Of a DNA stretch of 9,865 nt, positions 5,904 to 9,865 are shown piece by piece. The stretch lies in assembly GCA_002316595.1 (NCBI GenBank), contig DCDV01000028.1:6870-16734 (forward strand), written 5' to 3'. The stretch is from Mageeibacillus sp. UBA1046. GTDB lineage: Bacteria > Bacillota > Clostridia > Saccharofermentanales > DTU023. Both the position numbers and the translations under genes were made by a program. Below the pieces are notes generated by a model. That model did no database searches. It was not told where the DNA came from and saw only the letters and a program-made list of their open reading frames with translations. The first letter of the stretch is position 1, and each line of letters starts with the position of its first letter.

Positions 5904-6581
5904 ATGAGTTCAAAACCTGCACAAGCTAATTATGACAAACTGTCGGCACAGATAAAGCAAAGTCCTTTACTGGACAGCCTTCCTGACGATGTCATACAGG
6001 AACAGCTGGCGAACGGTTCCTTTCAAATCGAACACTATAGTAAAGACAGTGTAGTATATCTCGAAGGTGAAAGCTGCGATGCTCTAAAAGTTATTTTAAG
6101 CGGCAGTCTGGCTGTCGACCGCATCGAAGAAAGCGGTGATTTCCTGACAGTAAGCGCCTTCGACTGTGGCTGCGGTATCGGCGGAAACTTAATTTTCCTC
6201 GATAACCCTCGCTTCCCTCTGACCGTCAGTGCCAGAGAAAACAGCGTCCTGCTGTCGATCGACAGAGAATCGCTGTTTGCCTTGCTCAGCCAATATCCTG
6301 ACTTCCTGCGTAAATATCTGCGGTTTACCGGCAGTCATGCTTTTATTCTGGGGGATAAAATCAAGCTTTATAAAAAGCGCAGTATCAGAGAGAACATGCT
6401 GGATTTTCTGGAGAGCGAGCGGCAAAGACAAAAGAGCAACCGGGTAGAACTGAAGCTGACCAAAAAGGCTCTGGCTGAGCAGCTGGGTGTGCGGCGCAGC
6501 TCTCTGTCACGGGAACTTAACAAGATGCGGGCTGACGGCCTGATCGACTTTGACGCCCGCAGCATCACTATTCTGCAATAA
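5904..6581 (+). CDS. Crp/Fnr-family transcriptional regulator
   Basis: DNA-binding regulator with an N-terminal cyclic-nucleotide-binding-like beta-roll (about 20-130), a long dimer helix (about 135-170) and a C-terminal winged helix-turn-helix. The HTH is at 185-208, with recognition helix around R197-R198-S-S-L-S-R. The 225 residues are normal for the family. The cAMP pocket is degraded (GGN where CRP has GE), so cAMP is unlikely to be the ligand. The N-terminal four-Cys cluster of FNR is absent; the only Cys are C58, C88 and C90, which could serve redox or metal sensing. It diverges from the 4Fe-4S gene, with a 16-bp palindrome between them. By analogy with HcpR-type regulators paired with ferredoxins, a nitrosative or redox role is possible but unproven. 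No canonical Shine-Dalgarno precedes the ATG. The stop codon lies inside a hairpin repeat. Confidence 0.88.
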   Translation: MSSKPAQANYDKLSAQIKQSPLLDSLPDDVIQEQLANGSFQIEHYSKDSVVYLEGESCDALKVILSGSLAVDRIEESGDFLTVSAFDCGCGIGGNLIFLDNPRFPLTVSARENSVLLSIDRESLFALLSQYPDFLRKYLRFTGSHAFILGDKIKLYKKRSIRENMLDFLESERQRQKSNRVELKLTKKALAEQLGVRRSSLSRELNKMRADGLIDFDARSITILQ

Positions 6582-6687
6582 CCTCGTGGTTTCAGTATTT
6601 GCAATAACCCCGGGGTTTCAGTCTTTACAATAACCAGGAGCATCACGCTCCTGCAATAAAAGGGAGTATCGCTTTTTTGCAGTAATT
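6574..6687 (+). repeat. Tandem TGCAATAA-hairpin repeat array
   Basis: TGCAATAACC recurs at 6574 and 6600, then as TACAATAACC at 6626, TGCAATAAAA at 6652 and TGCAGTAATT at 6678: every spacing is exactly 26 bp. Each copy is followed by a short dyad with a different sequence: AACC-TCGT-GGTT, AACC-CCGG-GGTT, CAGGAGC-ATCAC-GCTCCTG (7-bp stem, 6635-6653) and AAAAG-N9-CTTTT. The first two units also share GGTTTCAGT(A/C)TT. The first copy supplies the last Leu-Gln codons and TAA stop of the regulator. The function is unknown; mRNA 3'-end protection or attenuation are possible. Confidence 0.75.
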
Positions 6688-6703
6688 ATCCCACCCAATA
6701 AAT

Positions 6704-6742
6704 AAAAAACCGCTGCGATCTCTCACAGCGGCTATGTTTTTT
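6704..6742. terminator. Bidirectional rho-independent terminator
   Basis: CCGCTG (6710-6715) pairs with CAGCGG (6726-6731) around a 10-nt loop. A6 lies directly on the left (6704-6709), giving T6 right after the stem on the minus strand, and T6 on the right (6737-6742) after a 5-nt gap on the plus strand. It therefore ends both the convergent regulator and DUF4190 transcripts, best on the minus strand. Confidence 0.85.
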
Positions 6743-6761
6743 CAGTTAAGTGTGGTTATTA

Positions 6762-7469
6762 CTATCTGAACCAGTGCGGCATACGCCAGCCATCCCAGTT
6801 CCAACCCCACTCCGTATAGTTTTCACTGATGACCATGCCCATAAAGAAGCCAACACTGACCGCAATTATCAAATTGAGTATGAGGCCGATGATGCCCATT
6901 ATCATGCCCGCGGTGGCCATAGACTGACCGCCGAGTTTACCGTCGCTTTCACGAATTTCCCGGCGAGCGCCGCTGCCCATCGCTGCAGCTACAATGCCCA
7001 GAATAAATCCTACAATTCCCAAAATCACAGTAAAGGCAAAAATGATAAGGACCAGAGATGCGATACCCAAAATCAGAGCCGCTACTGCCTTGTCGCTGTT
7101 TCTAACCGGCTGATAGGGAGGACGCTGGCCATAAGGGGGCTGCCCTTGCTGACCGTAAGGCGGAGGTCCTTGCTGATATTGATAAGGTCCCTGCTGGCCA
7201 AAGGGCGGGCCCTGATAATAACCTTGCTGTCCGTAGGGCTGGCCTTGATATGGTCCTCGCTGCCCTTGAGGAGGGCCTTGCTGTCCATAATAGGGCATAC
7301 TTTGACTTTGACCATATTGTCCTGTATAGGGTGAGCTGTGGTACTGCTCTCCTGCGTCTGCGGACGCCTTTTGCCGCTCTTGCTGTCCGTGTTCAGCATG
7401 AGATTTCTGCTCATGCTGTTCATCTGCAGCCGCCGCCTGATAATTTTCTTGATTATTAGATTCGTCCAT
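6762..7469 (-). CDS. DUF4190 membrane protein with Gln/Gly/Pro/Tyr-rich tail
   Basis: The 235 residues start with a polar segment rich in Gln, Glu, His and Ala (1-42). A low-complexity region follows (43-121) built from Y-G-Q-Q-G-P-P-like units. After it, two glycine-rich hydrophobic regions (about 128-162 and 184-212) are joined by a charged, Gly-rich loop with R-R-E-I-R-E-S. This A-x-L-I-L-G-I...I-L-G-I...G-x-I-M-G-I-I-G pattern is that of DUF4190, a family of unknown function. The short C-terminal tail is unusually aromatic, with five Trp among the last 17 residues. ATG at 7469 has GGGGG 9 nt upstream. A strong terminator follows the stop. The disordered N-terminal tail resembles the Gln-rich linker of the HAAS-like protein 3 kb away. 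Role unknown. Confidence 0.8.
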   Translation of the reverse strand: MDESNNQENYQAAAADEQHEQKSHAEHGQQERQKASADAGEQYHSSPYTGQYGQSQSMPYYGQQGPPQGQRGPYQGQPYGQQGYYQGPPFGQQGPYQYQQGPPPYGQQGQPPYGQRPPYQPVRNSDKAVAALILGIASLVLIIFAFTVILGIVGFILGIVAAAMGSGARREIRESDGKLGGQSMATAGMIMGIIGLILNLIIAVSVGFFMGMVISENYTEWGWNWDGWRMPHWFR

Positions 7470-7518
7470 AATTTGTTACCCCCGTTCCCTTGTGAGAAGG
7501 ATTTCAGATATAGATTTA

Positions 7519-7541
7519 TTGCTGTTATAAGGATACAGCAA
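7519..7541. promoter_or_regulatory. Inverted repeat TTGCTGT-N9-ACAGCAA upstream of the DUF4190 gene
   Basis: Perfect 7-bp arms lie at 7519-7525 and 7535-7541, 50 bp before the DUF4190 ATG. The minus strand has TATAAC overlapping its loop and right arm, a possible -10, but no convincing -35 is seen. An operator is a reasonable guess. Confidence 0.4.
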
Positions 7542-7611
7542 AGTTATTTTGGTTAGGCATGCTATGTTACGCTTTCTCAATGGAGGATTTTTTGGGATCT
7601 GCTGTTTCGGG

Positions 7612-8235
7612 TCAGGCGTCTTCATGGTCTATGTCGGCGAAGTCGCTGATCTTTGAGTCTTCGTTTTCTAGGCCGGTGCTTTCAGAGTCGTCGTTATCTA
7701 GATCGGCAATGGTAATCCAATAGCGGTTAAGATAAGTATCTTCCATGGCATAATATACTTTTCCTTCATAGACGCCTTTATTTGATAAAATGATCTTTTT
7801 ACTGCCTTCATTGTCCGGAGAGCAGGTCACCAGTACATGCTCCAGACCGAAATCTTTACAGACCTTGAGGCAGTCAGCCAGCATTTGTGTGCCATAGCCC
7901 TTTCTTCTCTCACTCGGGCGCACAGAATAACCGATATGTCCTACATAAGGTCCCAGAAAGTCGTTTACATAATGGCGGAATAAAATCATACCGACTATCC
8001 TGTGATCCGATTTACGCACATAGATGAATTGCTCGCTCTCAACCCAACCTGCAGGAACTGTATAGGCATTTTCCAGGCGTTTATTAAAATCAAGCCATTG
8101 GGGAATGTTCTTCATACGCTCTAAGGATCCGGAACGCCCTCTTATTCCATCCTCTGCAATAATTTCGTCGCGCAAAGAAATTAATTCAAAATAATAGGAG
8201 ATATCCGGTTTTATCAGGTCACAGCAGGAGACCAA
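7612..8235 (-). CDS. GNAT-family N-acetyltransferase
   Basis: Cytoplasmic acyl-CoA-dependent acetyltransferase of the GNAT superfamily. The substrate is not predictable. With the start used here the protein has 207 residues. Acetyl-CoA-binding motif A is the strand G-Y-S-V-R-P followed by S-E-R-R-K-G-Y-G-T (the family R/Q-x2-G-x-G/A loop) and a helix. Motif B is seen as E-H-V-L-V-T-C-S-P-D-N-x-G-S-K-K-I. After about residue 178 comes an acidic Asp/Glu/Ser-rich tail of some 30 residues, longer than usual. An in-frame TTG at 8241 sits directly against the Shine-Dalgarno, whereas the TTG at 8235 lies 7 nt after AAGGAGGG (8249-8242), so 8235 is the better start; no ATG lies near. The gene is divergent from arsR-like and separated from it by a palindromic operator. 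Confidence 0.85.
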   Translation of the reverse strand: MVSCCDLIKPDISYYFELISLRDEIIAEDGIRGRSGSLERMKNIPQWLDFNKRLENAYTVPAGWVESEQFIYVRKSDHRIVGMILFRHYVNDFLGPYVGHIGYSVRPSERRKGYGTQMLADCLKVCKDFGLEHVLVTCSPDNEGSKKIILSNKGVYEGKVYYAMEDTYLNRYWITIADLDNDDSESTGLENEDSKISDFADIDHEDA

Positions 8236-8278
8236 GCTCAACCCTCCTTAGTCTGCAAAGGAAAGATTTTATAACAGC

Positions 8279-8307
8279 ATTATACCCTGAAAGTTCAGCG
8301 ATGATAA
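8279..8307 (-). promoter_or_regulatory. Candidate promoter of the acetyltransferase gene
   Basis: Read on the minus strand, TTATCA (8307-8302) and a perfect TATAAT (8284-8279) are spaced by 17 nt, about 44 bp before the TTG start. It lies about 45 bp from the ArsR operator, so control by ArsR would need looping or a second site. Confidence 0.55.
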
Positions 8308-8324
8308 AACAGACGATACAACAC

Positions 8325-8352
8325 TTGACACATCTGATTTGAGTATTATTAT
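8325..8352 (+). promoter_or_regulatory. Promoter of the arsR-like / DUF5714-like operon
   Basis: A perfect TTGACA (8325-8330) is followed after 16 nt by TATTAT (8347-8352); TTATAT at 18 nt is an alternative -10. The -10 touches the 20-bp palindrome 8351-8370. The leader to the ArsR-like ATG is about 90 nt. Confidence 0.65.
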
Positions 8353-8370
8353 ATAAGCATATGCTTATAT
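8351..8370. promoter_or_regulatory. ArsR/SmtB-type operator
   Basis: ATATAAGCATATGCTTATAT is a perfect 20-bp palindrome over the -10 / start region of the arsR-like promoter. AT-rich dyads of this size around the start site are typical ArsR/SmtB operators, where apo-repressor blocks transcription and metal releases it. Autoregulation is the simplest reading. Confidence 0.75.
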
Positions 8371-8450
8371 GCTCTATTTGTGTACCTGTTTGTTTTTGCC
8401 CGGTGCCCGGATAGATACAATAATATTTTGCGCGAGATGGTGGTACTTGG

Positions 8451-8795
8451 ATGACGGATAAAATTTCTATCAATGAATATGCAGACGTGTTAAAGCTGCT
8501 GGCAGATAAAACACGATTGATTATTCTAAAAATTCTCTCCGAAACGGATTGCTGCGTATGTGTTTTCGTCGAAGTGCTGGATATTTCTCAGCCGGCAGTC
8601 AGTCAGCACTTACGTAAACTTAAAGATCTTAAGCTCATAGAGGAAGAGCGCAATAAGCAGTGGGTATTATATTCCTTTGCCCAAGACAGTAAATATTCAG
8701 ACTTTGTCCAAAATATACTGAACCTGATTCCAAATAATCTTATAGATACAGCGGATGTCGCTGACAGAATGGAGAAAATTAAAGCAAATGACTAA
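8451..8795 (+). CDS. ArsR/SmtB-family metalloregulator
   Basis: Winged helix-turn-helix repressor of 114 residues, a normal length. The domain spans about 8-95: an L-K-L-L-A-D-K-T-R-L-I-I-L helix, then D-C-C-V-C (33-37), then the DNA-recognition stretch I-S-Q-P-A-V-S-Q-H-L-R-K-L-K (45-58) and the wing (about 63-76). The C-V-C pair (C35, C37) sits where ArsR of E. coli has its arsenite-binding E-L-C-V-C-D-L, so a soft metal or metalloid such as As(III) is a likely inducer; C34 is an extra thiol. The Shine-Dalgarno is weak (GGTGG, 7 nt before ATG). The next gene overlaps its end by 8 bp, giving a two-gene operon. No arsenate reductase or efflux pump is in the window, which leaves the inducer open. 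Confidence 0.9.
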   Translation: MTDKISINEYADVLKLLADKTRLIILKILSETDCCVCVFVEVLDISQPAVSQHLRKLKDLKLIEEERNKQWVLYSFAQDSKYSDFVQNILNLIPNNLIDTADVADRMEKIKAND

Positions 8796-9687
8796 CGATG
8801 AAAACAGACAAATAAATCTAAATAATCTGAATGGCGGAGAGCCTCTGTCCGATACTGGCCATACCGAAGTTGATCCTGAAGTCAGAGTGCTTGAAGGTGA
8901 AGCCGGCGCTGAATCCGGAATACTAGAAGGTGAAGCTGAACCTGAAGCCGGAGTGCTTTCAAGTGAAGCTAACCCTGAAGCCGGAGTGCATGAAGGTGAA
9001 GCTGGCGCTGAATCAGGAATACTAGCATGTGAAGCCGAACCAATAGATTTTCATGCAATCATCTTTACAGACAATGAGGATCTGGAGGAGGTCACGGATC
9101 CGATTAGAATCCTAAACCGCTGGATGGAGCATCCACAGGTTAATATTCATGGGCCTGAGCACCACGTGCTGGACGGAGCAGCCCTCCTGGTTGCTTTGGA
9201 CCATTGGCTGAAGAAAAATCCGAAGAGAGCCGCTCAGCTGCAAGAATGGCGGCTGGGGCAGGCAGAAAAACTGAATAGAGGCATTGAGGTAGAAGAGGAT
9301 TTAACTGTTCCCGCCATGAATATCGAGGAGGCAGTTGACGCTCTGATCGAACGCGCCGGCAGCTACCCGGGAGGCGCTTGCGGTTTCATGGGTGTTTGTG
9401 GTGCGGCAGTTAGCGTGGGCGCTGCTTTCAGCATCTTCAGCGTTACGACACCTTTCAGCGATGAGACCTGGAGTCAGGCCAATGAGCTGACAGGGCAAAT
9501 CCTCACCAAGCTCAGCACCAGTCATGGACCGCGCTGCTGCAAGCGCAATGCTTATATGGCTTTAGAGGTCGCCGCAGATTTTTTAAAGAAAAAATATCAG
9601 ATCGATCTTGAACCTACGAGTGAGATAAAATGTGAATATTTTGATCAGAGTGAAGAGTGTCTCTTCTCTGACTGCGAATACTTTTAA
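8788..9687 (+). CDS. DUF5714-like Cys-rich protein with acidic repeat N-terminus
   Basis: Protein of 299 residues and unknown function. From about residue 104 on it follows the DUF5714 pattern as I recall it: H-G-P-E-H-H (121-126), G-G-x-C-G-F-x-G-x-C-G-A-A (195-207), T-P-F-S-x-E-x-W, G-P-R-C-C-K-R (247-253) and a Cys tail (C282, C291, C296). The seven conserved-looking Cys (with C198, C204, C250, C251) and the two His suggest a metal or Fe-S site. Known relatives, as I remember them, start with a Cys-rich ribbon; here residues 32-86 are instead five acidic 11-residue repeats. ATG at 8788 overlaps the arsR-like stop by 8 bp, and GGAG lies 13 nt upstream; ATG at 8755 would add 11 residues. Co-expression with the ArsR-like repressor suggests a metal-linked job. 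It is soluble by appearance. Confidence 0.72.
   Translation: MTNDENRQINLNNLNGGEPLSDTGHTEVDPEVRVLEGEAGAESGILEGEAEPEAGVLSSEANPEAGVHEGEAGAESGILACEAEPIDFHAIIFTDNEDLEEVTDPIRILNRWMEHPQVNIHGPEHHVLDGAALLVALDHWLKKNPKRAAQLQEWRLGQAEKLNRGIEVEEDLTVPAMNIEEAVDALIERAGSYPGGACGFMGVCGAAVSVGAAFSIFSVTTPFSDETWSQANELTGQILTKLSTSHGPRCCKRNAYMALEVAADFLKKKYQIDLEPTSEIKCEYFDQSEECLFSDCEYF
8881..9045 (+). repeat. Five 33-bp tandem repeats encoding acidic 11-mers
   Basis: Units 8881-8913, 8914-8946, 8947-8979, 8980-9012 and 9013-9045 encode (A/S)-G-(V/I)-L-x-x-E-A-x-x-E variants. Units 1-2 resemble units 4-5 more than unit 3, so a 99-bp higher-order duplication is likely. The repeats are in frame and near identical in DNA, pointing to recent expansion or slippage. 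Confidence 0.9.
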
Positions 9688-9865
9688 CTAAGCGGGATTA
9701 TTGATGAAGTTTATCAGGGCCTTAACTGCAGCTTCGGCGTCTTCGCCGTCAGCCTGAACTGTGAGCTCATCCCCGTCAGTTATCCCCAGAGATATCACGC
9801 CCAAAAGGCTTTTAGCATTAGCGCGCCGCTCACCTTTGAGCAGATAAATGCTGCAATTAAAGGCT
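9688..9865 (-). CDS. HPr-family phosphocarrier protein, N-terminus outside the window
   Basis: The 58 visible residues are the C-terminal two thirds of an HPr-like protein. HPr relays phosphate from enzyme I to sugar permeases of the phosphotransferase system and, in Bacillota, carries the regulatory serine for carbon catabolite control. The pattern N-A-K-S-L-L-G-V-I-S-L-G-I (visible residues 16-28) is the HPr block containing the Ser-46 equivalent (S19). G-D-E-L-T-V-Q-A-D-G-E-D-A follows, then the last helix. The segment with the active His-15 lies beyond the edge, so a true HPr cannot be told from a Crh-like or other homologue. It is tail-to-tail with the DUF5714-like gene, the two stop codons abutting at 9687/9688 with no room for a terminator. 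Confidence 0.9.
   Translation of the reverse strand, partial: AFNCSIYLLKGERRANAKSLLGVISLGITDGDELTVQADGEDAEAAVKALINFINNPA

Noticed and set aside
6574..6687. CRISPR array
   Set aside because: The shared boxes are about 10 bp, the intervening sequence is palindromic and too short for spacers, and no cas gene is near.
6750..7334. Plus-strand 194-codon ORF
   Set aside because: It is antisense to the DUF4190 gene; its low-complexity composition mirrors the Gln/Gly/Pro repeats of the real gene and it has no ribosome binding site.
7612..8235. Acetyltransferase as an ArsN-type member of an arsenic locus
   Set aside because: It is divergent from the arsR-like gene with its own promoter, shows only general GNAT motifs, and no other arsenic gene is present.

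Overview
The window reads as a stretch of a mid-GC Bacillota (Clostridia-like) chromosome. The reasons are AAGGAGG-type ribosome binding sites, GTG and TTG starts, small single-domain regulators (ArsR, Crp/Fnr), an HPr phosphocarrier, a HAAS-type membrane protein and a DUF4190 membrane protein. No rRNA, tRNA, CRISPR array, transposase or phage gene is visible. Species cannot be named from the sequence.

Positions 1-3082 hold a lipid-related block. A PAP2 phosphatase (cut by the window edge) converges on, and overlaps by 53 bp, a minus-strand run: pirin (3082-2258), acyl-ACP thioesterase (2245-1481) and a diacylglycerol-kinase-like lipid kinase (1385-351). The kinase also seems to have its own promoter. 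Phosphatase and kinase catalyse opposing reactions on lipid phosphates, and the thioesterase releases fatty acids.

Positions 3083-4212 hold a regulatory spacer and a HAAS-like membrane protein with a very Gln-rich linker. Positions 4213-4977 are 765 bp without a credible gene, but with several dyads; the most striking is an 83-bp, almost fully self-complementary element at 4747-4829.

Positions 4978-6760 hold a membrane 4Fe-4S protein (NapH/polyferredoxin-like) divergent from a Crp/Fnr-family regulator. Two perfect palindromes sit on the predicted -35 and -10 of the Fe-S gene, a repeat-rich leader precedes the regulator, and a tandem array of small hairpins starts inside the regulator's stop codon. 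A bidirectional terminator separates this block from the next.

Positions 6762-8235 hold, on the minus strand, a DUF4190 membrane protein with a Gln/Gly/Pro/Tyr-rich tail and a GNAT acetyltransferase. Positions 8325-9687 hold an ArsR-family regulator with a CxC metal motif, a perfect 20-bp operator-like palindrome at its promoter, and a translationally overlapped Cys-rich DUF5714-like protein that carries an unusual acidic 11-residue repeat domain. The window ends in the C-terminal two thirds of an HPr-like protein whose stop codon abuts that of the DUF5714-like gene.

The best candidates for something not yet described are the ArsR/DUF5714-like pair with its acidic repeats, the Crp/Fnr plus Fe-S pair with its double palindrome and repeat-laden flanks, and the 83-bp structured element.
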